Below, one piece after another: positions 1 through 7,209 of a stretch of 64,000 nt of DNA; within the stretch, counting starts at the first letter, position 1; every line of letters begins with the position of its first letter. The notes beneath the pieces were generated by a model, which was not told the DNA's origin, ran no database searches, and saw nothing but the letters and a program-made list of their open reading frames with translations. The position numbers were made by a program, and so were the translations under genes. The stretch is from Halalkalibacter sp. APA_J-10(15) (GTDB taxonomy: Bacteria > Bacillota > Bacilli > Bacillales > Bacillaceae_D). The stretch is taken from contig NZ_JALKEV010000005.1 of NCBI RefSeq assembly GCF_023017105.1, positions 62,001 to 126,000 of the forward strand. The letters run 5' to 3'.

Positions 1-461
1 TACCGAAGTAACACTTTATTTGAATAGTGTGATGAAATGTAACCTTCCTCTTTTCCTAATGCAACAAGCTTTAAATAAAAGCTTATGAATTTTTCTTCAT
101 TGTTCGAGTAAATGAATGTAAGCGGACTCACCGATGAATCATGTCCCTTAATGGAAGCGGCCTTCTTTAAGTTTACAGATTCGTGTGTGAATAGTTCTTT
201 AAGCTTCTGATTAAAAGGGAGCTGAGAATACAAAATGTGTTCATAATCCGCTAGAATTTGGTCAATCCAATGATTCATCATATTTTCATAAAGATTTTCT
301 TTTGTTTCAAAATAATTAAAAATTGTAGCGGGTGATACATTCGCAAGTTCAGCTATTTCATTTACATTTACTTTTGAAAAACCGTGCTTCGTCATTAAGT
401 GAAAGCACGCATTATAAATTTGCTTTATTTTTTTTTGTTTTCTTTTTTCAAATCCATTCAT
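1..461 (-). CDS. TetR/AcrR family regulator (partial, C-terminus off window)
   Basis: Reading leftward from an ATG at 461, a continuous frame of 153 codons runs off the left edge. A GAGGT ribosome binding site lies about a dozen bases upstream. The N-terminus has the TetR helix-turn-helix pattern: a basic start (MNGFEKRKQKK), then NEIAELANVSPATIFNYFETKENLYENM, whose helix-turn-helix core is AELANVSPATIFNYF around residues 33-47. The C-terminal ligand-binding part is variable in this family and is cut by the window. The gene is divergent from the membrane protein/acetyltransferase pair starting at 593. Two dyads lie in the shared intergenic region, so autoregulation and repression of the divergent pair are likely (inference). 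The effector is unknown. Confidence 0.85.
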   Translation of the reverse strand, partial: MNGFEKRKQKKIKQIYNACFHLMTKHGFSKVNVNEIAELANVSPATIFNYFETKENLYENMMNHWIDQILADYEHILYSQLPFNQKLKELFTHESVNLKKAASIKGHDSSVSPLTFIYSNNEEKFISFYLKLVALGKEEGYISSHYSNKVLLR

Positions 462-481
462 GTTTATATAGACCTCGTTTT

Positions 482-512
482 ATAGTTTTATGATATTTTA
501 CTACAAAACTAT
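482..512. promoter_or_regulatory. Imperfect dyad, candidate TetR operator 1
   Basis: ATAGTTTTATGAT at 482-494 and ACTACAAAACTAT at 500-512 are imperfect inverted repeats (10 of 13 positions pair) around a 5-base spacer. It sits just upstream of the minus-strand TetR gene and resembles the stronger dyad at 538-578. Proposed operator for autoregulation. Confidence 0.45.
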
Positions 513-537
513 TGTTGCGTCGAGCGGTGTGTAGTAA

Positions 538-578
538 TATAGTTTTATAGTTATTTATATTTTAACTACAAAACTATA
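538..578. promoter_or_regulatory. 15-bp inverted repeat, candidate TetR operator 2
   Basis: TATAGTTTTATAGTT at 538-552 and AACTACAAAACTATA at 564-578 are inverted repeats matching at 14 of 15 positions, with an 11-base spacer. It lies immediately before the ribosome binding site of the gene at 593. Together with the related dyad at 482-512 it is a good candidate binding site for the divergently encoded TetR protein. Confidence 0.55.
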
Positions 579-592
579 AAGAGGTGTTTCGA

Positions 593-1147
593 ATGAAAAG
601 TGTGCAAATTCCAACTTTTTTTCATGAGGTTTTTGGTAAAAGGCAGCTTTTGCTTCATTTAATTAGTGTATTAGTTGTTGGTTTTGTTTTGACCATTTCC
701 TTATTTTTATACAGCTATGATAGCTATGAATTAATCCCTTTTTGGAAAATGGGCTTAGCATTTATTCTTATTTTTGATATTTTTGCAGGTTCCCTTGCTA
801 ATTTAACGTCTGGTACAAATGATTATTATATGCAAAGTCACCTTAGACGAATGGTTTTTATAGCCATTCATGTTCATATTTTGTTGATCGCTTACTTATT
901 AGGTGCGAACTTCTTCATTGCTTGTCTAGTCTGGCTGTATACGATTTGTTCTGCCTATATAGTGAATTTGCTGAAAGATGAGCCACAATTATTTACTGCG
1001 GGGGTGCTGTTTCTTGTAGGCTTATTAGGTGTATCAATGTTATGGATTACGGAACCTCTCATGCTTATTGTAGCCATTGTGTTTCTCTTTAAAGTTATAT
1101 TCAGCTTTGGAGTGAATCATTATAAGGAAAAGGAGAGAGAAGAATGA
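593..1147 (+). CDS. Multi-pass membrane protein of unknown function
   Basis: 184 residues from the ATG at 593, chosen because AAAGAGGTG at 577-586 is correctly spaced for it; an in-frame GTG at 584 lies inside that ribosome binding site. About six hydrophobic segments are visible (for example LLHLISVLVVGFVLTISLFL near residues 22-41 and LFLVGLLGVSMLWIT further on). No signature motif was recognised. The stop overlaps the start of the acetyltransferase gene (ATGA type), so the two are translationally coupled, and both are probably controlled by the divergent TetR protein. A transport or resistance role is possible but not shown. Confidence 0.75.
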   Translation: MKSVQIPTFFHEVFGKRQLLLHLISVLVVGFVLTISLFLYSYDSYELIPFWKMGLAFILIFDIFAGSLANLTSGTNDYYMQSHLRRMVFIAIHVHILLIAYLLGANFFIACLVWLYTICSAYIVNLLKDEPQLFTAGVLFLVGLLGVSMLWITEPLMLIVAIVFLFKVIFSFGVNHYKEKEREE

Positions 1148-1776
1148 GCCCTTTTTCTATACGTAAGTTGGAAAGTACAGATCGCTCAGCATTTATTCAT
1201 GTAATGGTAAATGCTTTTGAGAATGATCCTTTATTGCAACATGTATTTTCTCAATTGAATCATAATGACAAACAAAAAAAGAGAATGGTTGCTTTTTTTC
1301 GTTTCATATTTGATCAATCCTTCCTTTTTTCAGAAGAAGGTTGGGGGGTTTTTGAGGATGAGCGGTTAGTAGGAGCATACATTGTCGAATCACCTTCTAA
1401 GAAAAGCAACCATATCGGACGTGACACGTGTCAGCTAATTTTGTTTGCATTCACCCTTTTGCTTAAGATAGGGTTTCGTTCCTTTTTACGGTTGAATGAT
1501 TATTTTGTATCAACAAGAAAGGATTCAATGCTGAGATATCATTACTTAATTGTCATTGGTGTTTCTGTTGGCATGCACAGGAGAGGGATAGGTCGAATGA
1601 TGTTGAATCATTTAGTTGATGAAGTAAAGGCAGATGATAAATCGATTGGAATTGCATTGGATACGGAGAATACTCGCAATGTTGCTATTTATGAGAAAGT
1701 AGGGTTTAAAATGGCTAAAGTGATACAAAGTAAAGGGCTGCCAATTTACTGCATGAAAATGGGCATAAAAAGCTAA
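1144..1776 (+). CDS. GNAT family N-acetyltransferase
   Basis: 210 residues. The C-terminal half carries the acetyl-CoA binding pattern of GNAT enzymes: LIVIGVSVGMHRRGIGRMM around residues 134-152 (the Q/RxxGxG/A loop as RRGIGR), then ALDTENTRNVAIYEKVGFK, the usual NxxAxxxYEKxGF segment. The enzyme would transfer an acetyl group from acetyl-CoA to an amine; the substrate cannot be told from sequence. The start overlaps the end of the upstream membrane protein gene by four bases. An in-frame relation to a TetR-controlled membrane protein suggests a detoxification or resistance module (inference). Confidence 0.85.
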   Translation: MSPFSIRKLESTDRSAFIHVMVNAFENDPLLQHVFSQLNHNDKQKKRMVAFFRFIFDQSFLFSEEGWGVFEDERLVGAYIVESPSKKSNHIGRDTCQLILFAFTLLLKIGFRSFLRLNDYFVSTRKDSMLRYHYLIVIGVSVGMHRRGIGRMMLNHLVDEVKADDKSIGIALDTENTRNVAIYEKVGFKMAKVIQSKGLPIYCMKMGIKS

Positions 1777-1939
1777 TTCGTTCATATTTAGGCGCACATC
1801 TATTTACACTTACAATATTTCCTTCTTTTTTAATGCACATTCGTTGCAGTGAATGGTCTAAAGTAATCACATTTGGCAAAGGAGAAATAAATATGAAAAA
1901 GTATTGCAATTAGATTGTAATCATTTTATAATGAATTTA

Positions 1940-1956
1940 TCGAAAGCGGTTTCTGA
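1940..1956. promoter_or_regulatory. cre/LacI-type operator upstream of GH1 operon
   Basis: TCGAAAGCGGTTTCTGA has the pseudo-palindromic core (AAAGCG..TTTC) of catabolite responsive elements and LacI-family operators. It is one of two such sites ahead of the GH1 gene. Confidence 0.5.
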
Positions 1957-2032
1957 AATAATTCTATAAAATCATAATAGAAAATGAGATGATTTGCAGG
2001 ATATTTAGAATCATCACCTATTTTTTACATTT

Positions 2033-2050
2033 TCGAAAGCGCTTTTTATT
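2033..2050. promoter_or_regulatory. cre/LacI-type operator next to GH1 start
   Basis: TCGAAAGCGCTTTTTATT contains the perfect palindrome AAAGCGCTTT, typical of sites for CcpA or a LacI-family repressor. It lies about 40 bases before the GH1 start and recurs at 3519-3534 before the binding-protein gene, suggesting a common regulator, possibly the LacI gene at 7210. Confidence 0.55.
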
Positions 2051-2086
2051 TTAGTTTTTTTACGGTTTTTCGAAAGGGGTTTAGTA

Positions 2087-3430
2087 ATGTCGTTTATTCA
2101 ATTTCCGAAAGAGATGAAATGGGGAGCAGCAACAGCATCCTATCAAATAGAAGGGGCTGTTAATGAAGGCGGACGTGGCTTATCTATATGGGATACGTTC
2201 TCGAAAACCCCTGGTAAAGTATATAACGGAGACAATGGCGATGTTGCGTGCGATAGCTACCATCGTTATGAAGAGGACGTTGAAATTATGCAGGATCTCG
2301 GTATTAACATGTATCGATTTTCAGTTGCGTGTCCTCGTATTTTCCCGAATGGAATAGGAGAGGTGAATCAAGAGGGGCTTGATTATTATCATCGTCTAGT
2401 AGATCGCTTGCTTGAGGCTGGAATTGAGCCGTTATGTACACTATATCATTGGGATTTGCCACAAGTGTTACAAGAACAAGGTGGATGGGATAACCGTGAA
2501 ACAATCGAGGCATTTGTTCATTATGCGAAAACGATGTTTAACGAATTCGATGGTAAGATTACGAAATGGATTACGTTTAATGAGCCGTGGTGTGTTTCAT
2601 ATTTATCGAACTTTTTAGGAGCGCATGCTCCAGGATACACCGATCTACAATTAGCGACGAATGTTGCCCATCATTTGCATGTTGCTCACGGTAAAACGGT
2701 TATTGCATTTAGGGAGTTAGGCACACAAGGGGAGATTGGCTATGCTCCTAATGTTGAATGGAATGAACCGTATAGTGCTAAACAAGAGGATAAGGACGCA
2801 TGTGCGCGGGCGAATGCTTTCTTTATTGAATGGTTTTTTGATCCTGTTTTTAAAGGTAGCTATCCGACATTCCTTGTTGATTGGTTTAAAGGAAAAGGTG
2901 TAACTGTACCAATTCAAGAAGGAGATATGGCCATCATCCATCAACCAATCGATTTTGTTGGAATTAACTACTATACAGGTAGTGTCGGGCGTTATAAGAA
3001 AGATGAAGGATTGTTTGATCATGAGCGTGTTGACACGGGCTATCAGAAAACGGACATTGGGTGGAACGTTTATCCAGAAGGTTTTTATAACGTATTACGA
3101 TATTTGACAGAGCGTTATGGAGCATTTCCAATCTACATTACGGAAAATGGTTCGTGCTATAACGAGGACGTGGAACATGGCAAAGTGAATGATCAAGGTC
3201 GCATTGATTATTTGAAGCAACATTTAACATCGTTACATCGTGCTATGCTATCAGGTGTAAACATTAAAGGATATTTAACTTGGTCACTATTGGATAATTT
3301 CGAATGGGCTGAAGGGTACAAGATGCGATTTGGTATTGTTCATGTCAATTATCGTACTTTAGAAAGAACGAAAAAAGAAAGCTACTATTGGTATCAACAT
3401 ATGTTAAAAAACGGATTTTTTGAAGTATAA
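2087..3430 (+). CDS. GH1 family beta-glycosidase (beta-glucosidase/6-phospho-beta-glucosidase fold)
   Basis: 447 residues, normal family length, no signal peptide, so cytoplasmic. GH1 signatures are complete: N-terminal FPKEMKWGAATASYQIEGA, acid/base Glu166 in TFNEPW, nucleophile Glu353 in ITENG, and the C-terminal LLDNFEWAEGY segment that binds the sugar. The Glu and Trp in NFEWAEGY fit enzymes acting on unphosphorylated sugars, matching the ABC importer downstream rather than a PTS. It would hydrolyse imported beta-linked di- or oligosaccharides (glucosides, or galactosides/mannosides). RFSVACPRI has Cys where most members have Trp. Two operator-like sites precede it. Confidence 0.93.
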   Translation: MSFIQFPKEMKWGAATASYQIEGAVNEGGRGLSIWDTFSKTPGKVYNGDNGDVACDSYHRYEEDVEIMQDLGINMYRFSVACPRIFPNGIGEVNQEGLDYYHRLVDRLLEAGIEPLCTLYHWDLPQVLQEQGGWDNRETIEAFVHYAKTMFNEFDGKITKWITFNEPWCVSYLSNFLGAHAPGYTDLQLATNVAHHLHVAHGKTVIAFRELGTQGEIGYAPNVEWNEPYSAKQEDKDACARANAFFIEWFFDPVFKGSYPTFLVDWFKGKGVTVPIQEGDMAIIHQPIDFVGINYYTGSVGRYKKDEGLFDHERVDTGYQKTDIGWNVYPEGFYNVLRYLTERYGAFPIYITENGSCYNEDVEHGKVNDQGRIDYLKQHLTSLHRAMLSGVNIKGYLTWSLLDNFEWAEGYKMRFGIVHVNYRTLERTKKESYYWYQHMLKNGFFEV

Positions 3431-3456
3431 AGCAAGGGCTTGGCTACAAGGAGAGA

Positions 3457-3479
3457 ATTCACTGACTTTGTCAGTGAAT
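3457..3479 (+). other. Stem-loop between GH1 and binding-protein genes
   Basis: ATTCACTGAC (3457-3466) and GTCAGTGAAT (3470-3479) form a perfect 10-base-pair stem with a 3-base loop, shortly after the GH1 stop. There is no U tract, so it is more likely an mRNA processing or stability element, or a weak terminator, than a strong intrinsic terminator. Confidence 0.55.
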
Positions 3480-3518
3480 CTCTTAGCTATAGAAAATAGA
3501 TGATAATTCCCACTAAAA

Positions 3519-3534
3519 AAGAAAGCGCTTTAAT
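3519..3534. promoter_or_regulatory. cre/LacI-type operator before binding-protein gene
   Basis: AAGAAAGCGCTTTAAT with the palindromic core AAAGCGCTTT, the same core as at 2033-2050. It suggests that the binding-protein gene has its own regulated promoter or a roadblock site inside the cluster. Confidence 0.5.
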
Positions 3535-3629
3535 TCTCTTAAGGAGGTGATGCCACAACAGAATGGATAACGTTTAGAAATGGATCTATTTAGAAGGGAC
3601 AAAACAATTTTTTTAAGGGGGAAAAGAAA

Positions 3630-4922
3630 ATGAAATGGTTAAAGGTAGCGGCAATATCTTTATTCGCAACAGCTATATTAGTAGCATGTGGAGGTAATGA
3701 GGATACTTCTTCAAATGATGGTGACAATGGTGGTGGTACATCAGGAGGAGAAGAAGTGGAATTAGTCTTTTGGGAGTTCGGGAATACGGGATATGATGTT
3801 TTAATTGAAGAGTATGTAGCTGACAATCCGCATGTGACGATAGACCTTCAGAACAGTGATATGAATGATCTACATGATAATTTATTTACATCTATTTCTG
3901 CCGAAAGTGGTGCACCTGATATCACGATGATAGAGGAAGGTCAGATTGAACGTTTTCGTAGCGCTGAAAGTAGTTTTGTGAACCTGTATGATCACGGTGC
4001 TAGTGATGTAGAGGAAGAGTTTTTGGATTGGGTATGGCGAAATGGAGAAAATGGTGATGGTGACTTCTTATTTGGACTACCGACAGATATTGGTCCAACA
4101 GTCATGTTCTATCGTACCGATGTATTTGAGGAGGCTGGCTTTAACTCTTCACCTGAAGCGGTTTCGGAGTTAGTTAGTACATGGGAAGATTATGAACGCG
4201 TTGCAAATGAAATTTATGAAAACACAGGTAAATTAATGACAGATAGTGCAGAGCTTGTTTACAATGCACGGCGTGATCAAGCAACACAGCAATATTTTAA
4301 TACAGATGATGAACTAATTATGGATGAGCATCCCCAAGTGAGAGAAGCGTTTGATTACACAGCTAGACTGCTTGAACAAGGAGTAATAGGGGAAATCCCG
4401 CTTTGGGAGCCTGAATGGTATGCAGGCATGGGAAATGGATCGTATGCTACTATGCTAGCTCCTGCATGGATGCAAGGCACTATTAAAGACCATGAACCTG
4501 AAGAAGGGATTTGGTCTATTACAACGATGCCTGAAGGTGCAGGGAATTGGGGCGGTTCTTATTTAGCTATTCCTTCAGAAACGAATCATGCTGAAGAGGC
4601 GTATCAGTTTATTGAATGGTTAACGGCTCCAGAACAGCAATTAAAGGCATTTTTAGGGTATGGTCTCTTTCCATCAGCACCAGCTGTATATGATATGCCT
4701 GATTTCTTAGACTATGAAGATGACTACTTTGGAGGCATCGCAACAGCGCAAATATTCTCAGAAGCAGCACAAGCTGTTGAGCCGATTTACAAAGGTAGAA
4801 GCTATTATGATGTTGATGGTGAAGTGAAAGAAGGGATTGATAATGTATCAGCAGGCTCAGACTCTCAAACAGAGTGGGATGCAGCTCTTGAACGAATTCA
4901 CAGAGTGCTAGACAGACAATAG
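3630..4922 (+). CDS. Sugar ABC transporter substrate-binding lipoprotein (CUT1)
   Basis: 430 residues. The N-terminus is a lipoprotein signal peptide: basic MKWLK, hydrophobic stretch, lipobox LVAC with Cys at residue 20, then a Ser/Gly/Asp linker. The body has the family 1 extracellular solute-binding pattern (VELVFWEFGNTGYDVLIEEY, GAPDITMIEEG, GSYATMLAPAWMQGTI, EEAYQFIEWLT). It would capture sugar oligomers outside the membrane for the two permeases that follow. Substrate is unknown; the GH1 neighbour suggests a beta-linked oligosaccharide. The mature protein is very acidic. Start supported by AAGGGGG at 3615-3621. Confidence 0.92.
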   Translation: MKWLKVAAISLFATAILVACGGNEDTSSNDGDNGGGTSGGEEVELVFWEFGNTGYDVLIEEYVADNPHVTIDLQNSDMNDLHDNLFTSISAESGAPDITMIEEGQIERFRSAESSFVNLYDHGASDVEEEFLDWVWRNGENGDGDFLFGLPTDIGPTVMFYRTDVFEEAGFNSSPEAVSELVSTWEDYERVANEIYENTGKLMTDSAELVYNARRDQATQQYFNTDDELIMDEHPQVREAFDYTARLLEQGVIGEIPLWEPEWYAGMGNGSYATMLAPAWMQGTIKDHEPEEGIWSITTMPEGAGNWGGSYLAIPSETNHAEEAYQFIEWLTAPEQQLKAFLGYGLFPSAPAVYDMPDFLDYEDDYFGGIATAQIFSEAAQAVEPIYKGRSYYDVDGEVKEGIDNVSAGSDSQTEWDAALERIHRVLDRQ

Positions 4923-4933
4923 TCTTTATGTAA

Positions 4934-4969
4934 AGGGTTGTCCATTAGTTACTAGCCGTGGACAGCCCT
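4934..4969 (+). other. Stem-loop between binding-protein and permease genes
   Basis: AGGGTTGTCCA (4934-4944) pairs with TGGACAGCCCT (4959-4969) over 11 base pairs (one G-U). It is followed by AAAACAATTT rather than a U tract. Such hairpins after binding-protein genes usually stabilise the upstream mRNA or partly terminate, raising binding protein over permease. Confidence 0.6.
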
Positions 4970-5052
4970 AAAACAATTTAAGAGCTTCATACCTATACAG
5001 TATCTTATTTATTCTTATTTGTATAAGTTCATTGATTTAAGGAGGGGAAACG

Positions 5053-5991
5053 ATGGAGACGGTTCCTAATACAAAAAAACCAAAAACGAAAGTGGCAAAA
5101 ATGTCGGAGAAACGAAAAACGGCACTGTCTGCTTATATCTTTATATCACCATTCTTTATATTGTTTGCGATCTTTGGGCTATTCCCTATGATTTTTAGTT
5201 TTTATTTGTCGTTCTTTCGATGGGACGGTTTAAGTCCGATGACCTTTAGTGGCTTGAGGAATTTTGAGTTTATTTTTACAGATCCTGTTTTCTATTCGTC
5301 TATTTATAATACGTTCATTATTGGGATTATGGGAACACTACCACAGATCGTTGTTGCTATCTTACTTGCATTTGCTTTAAATTCTACATTAATTCGATTC
5401 CGTAATACATTTCGAACATTAGTATTTCTACCATATATTACATCGATTGTGGCAGTTGCGATCATTTTTGGCGTCGTTTTTAACAATCAACCATTTGGGT
5501 TCGCAAACTATATTCTTAGCTTCTTTGATATTGATCCAATTCGTTGGAATCAAGAGTATTGGCCGGTTAAGTTTGCTATTGCATCGATGGTGTTTTGGAG
5601 ATGGGTTGGTTATAATACGATTATTTTCTTGGCAGGTATGCAAAGTATTCCGCGAGAATTGTATGAAGCAGCTAAGATTGATGGTGCAACTATAGGGCAG
5701 CAAATTCGATTAATAACGTTACCAATGCTAAAACCAATTACGATGTTTGTTGTATTCACTGCAACAATTGGAAGCTTTCAGTTATTCACGGAGCCTTTGG
5801 TTTTCTTAGGAAGAGGGTTACGTGAGGAGGGAATTACGATGGTTGCTTACTTATGGAGAGATGCCTTCGTTTATAATTCGTTTGGAACGGCATCTGCGGC
5901 AGCGATAGTTCTATTCCTTATTATTATTGTATTAACTTCAATTAATTTACTACTTACAAATCGTATTGGTCGTTCAAAGAAGGTCGGTTAA
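5053..5991 (+). CDS. CUT1 sugar ABC transporter permease (MalF-type)
   Basis: 312 residues with six predicted membrane helices. After a short basic cytoplasmic N-terminus comes LSAYIFISPFFILFAIFGLFPMIFSFYLSF, the usual first helix of MalF-type permeases. The EAA loop that docks the ATPase is ELYEAAKIDGATIGQQIRLITLP near residues 200-222. Start ATG is preceded by AAGGAGGGG at 5039-5047. It pairs with the next permease. No ATPase gene accompanies the pair, as for Bacillus importers powered by a shared MsmX-type ATPase. Confidence 0.93.
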   Translation: METVPNTKKPKTKVAKMSEKRKTALSAYIFISPFFILFAIFGLFPMIFSFYLSFFRWDGLSPMTFSGLRNFEFIFTDPVFYSSIYNTFIIGIMGTLPQIVVAILLAFALNSTLIRFRNTFRTLVFLPYITSIVAVAIIFGVVFNNQPFGFANYILSFFDIDPIRWNQEYWPVKFAIASMVFWRWVGYNTIIFLAGMQSIPRELYEAAKIDGATIGQQIRLITLPMLKPITMFVVFTATIGSFQLFTEPLVFLGRGLREEGITMVAYLWRDAFVYNSFGTASAAAIVLFLIIIVLTSINLLLTNRIGRSKKVG

Positions 5992-6003
5992 GGAGGGGTT
6001 GAA

Positions 6004-6858
6004 ATGGCTAAAAAGTATTCAGAAGTAGGTTCTAAGCAATTCTCATTAAAAAAGCTATTTGTTTATTTGTTTCTTGTAACGGGGTCATTACTTTCTTTAT
6101 TTCCATTTTATTATATGTTTGTAATGGCCACTAGTACAAATCGTGAAATTAACCAAGTTCCACCACCATTTACACCTGGTAGCAATGTGATTGAAAATTT
6201 TCAAAAAGTACTTAGCAATATTGATTTTTTTGGTTCGATGTTAAATTCAGTCATTGTAGCTGTACTGATTACAATGGGGACATTATTTCTTTGTTCGTTA
6301 GCAGGTTACACATTTGCCAAGCTTGATTTTAAAGGGAAAAATGTTCTGTTTGTCATGATCTTAGTTACGATGATGGTTCCTCCACAGTTAGGGCTGATTC
6401 CACAATATTATATTATTACATCTTTAGGATGGTTAAATGATTTAAGAGCCATTATTGTGCCTGGTTTAATTAATGCGTTCGGTATTTTTTGGATGAGACA
6501 ATATATTAAAGATGGGGTGCCATTTGAAATTATTGAAGCAGCAAGAATGGATGGTTGTTCTCATTTTCGTACGTACTGGAATGTAGTAGTACCAATGATT
6601 TTACCTGCATTTGCCACATTGGGGATTATTGTATTTATGCATGTTTGGAATGATTTCTTGTGGCCATTAGTTGTATTAAGAGACCCTTCGGTGCATACAC
6701 TACAAGTTGCTTTACGTGCTTTGAATGACGCAAGACAAGTCGATTATGGTATGATTATGTCAGGAACGTTTTGGGCAACAGTGCCATTAATCATTATCTT
6801 CTTACTTTTTAATCGGATGTTTATTCAAAGCCTATCTGAAGGCGCAGTTAAGAGCTAA
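6004..6858 (+). CDS. CUT1 sugar ABC transporter permease (MalG-type)
   Basis: 284 residues, six helices. MalG-type features: first helix LFVYLFLVTGSLLSLFPFYYMFVMATS, the EAA loop IIEAARMDGCSHFRTYWNVVVPM around residues 178-200, and a C-terminus ending QSLSEGAVKS (typical GGVKG-like end). It starts 12 bases after the upstream permease with a GGAGGGG ribosome binding site, so both are co-translated. A terminator hairpin follows at 6880. Confidence 0.93.
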   Translation: MAKKYSEVGSKQFSLKKLFVYLFLVTGSLLSLFPFYYMFVMATSTNREINQVPPPFTPGSNVIENFQKVLSNIDFFGSMLNSVIVAVLITMGTLFLCSLAGYTFAKLDFKGKNVLFVMILVTMMVPPQLGLIPQYYIITSLGWLNDLRAIIVPGLINAFGIFWMRQYIKDGVPFEIIEAARMDGCSHFRTYWNVVVPMILPAFATLGIIVFMHVWNDFLWPLVVLRDPSVHTLQVALRALNDARQVDYGMIMSGTFWATVPLIIIFLLFNRMFIQSLSEGAVKS

Positions 6859-6879
6859 ACGAAGCGTATATGAAGAGTG

Positions 6880-6912
6880 AATAGAGTCTAAATGATAAAA
6901 GACTCTATTTAT
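6880..6912 (+). terminator. Terminator after GH1/ABC operon
   Basis: AATAGAGTC (6880-6888) pairs with GACTCTATT (6901-6909), followed by TATT and a T-rich stretch. Confidence 0.65.
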
Positions 6913-6944
6913 TCTTTCTTAATTCTTTATAATTGCTGGTGGTT

Positions 6945-7028
6945 CTTAAAATCGCAAATCTAATTTTGATATTTAATTGTTTAAATATCATTTGATTCTT
7001 AACATTTATGTGGATTTGGGATTTTAAG
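6945..7028. repeat. Nested inverted repeat of about 84 bp
   Basis: Outer arms at 6945-6960 and 7013-7028 are inverted repeats matching at 15 of 16 positions. Between them, TGATATTTAA (6967-6976) and TTAAATATCA (6981-6990) form a perfect 10-bp palindrome with a 4-base loop. The whole can fold as a hairpin inside a larger hairpin. It occupies the 350-base gap between the transport operon and the LacI gene; a small MITE-like insertion, structured RNA or regulatory cruciform are all possible. Confidence 0.5.
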
Positions 7029-7209
7029 GTTCATCCTATGACGGTAGCCTTATTTTCTTCCTTTAATCATTAGTTAGGAAGGAAATGAGGTTAACTAGAA
7101 AGAAGCATCCAACTATTAAAAGGATTCTATTCTTAGGTGAATGTTTCTAGCTGTATTTCTTGATTAATGTATAATAAGTATAGTAAGTGAATTGTAGGAG
7201 AGAAGCGAC

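Larger units (their letters stand above)
1777..2086. other. Intergenic region with two operator-like sites
   Basis: 310 bases without a gene. It contains candidate operators at 1940-1956 and 2033-2050 and a third similar but degenerate motif (CGAAAGGGGTTTAG, 2071-2084) that overlaps the ribosome binding site of the GH1 gene. The tiny frame starting near 1893 (six codons) is too short to call. Confidence 0.5.

Noticed and set aside
1715-1909. Minus-strand frame behind the acetyltransferase gene
   Set aside because: Overlaps the coding end of the GNAT gene in antisense, no domain and no ribosome binding site.
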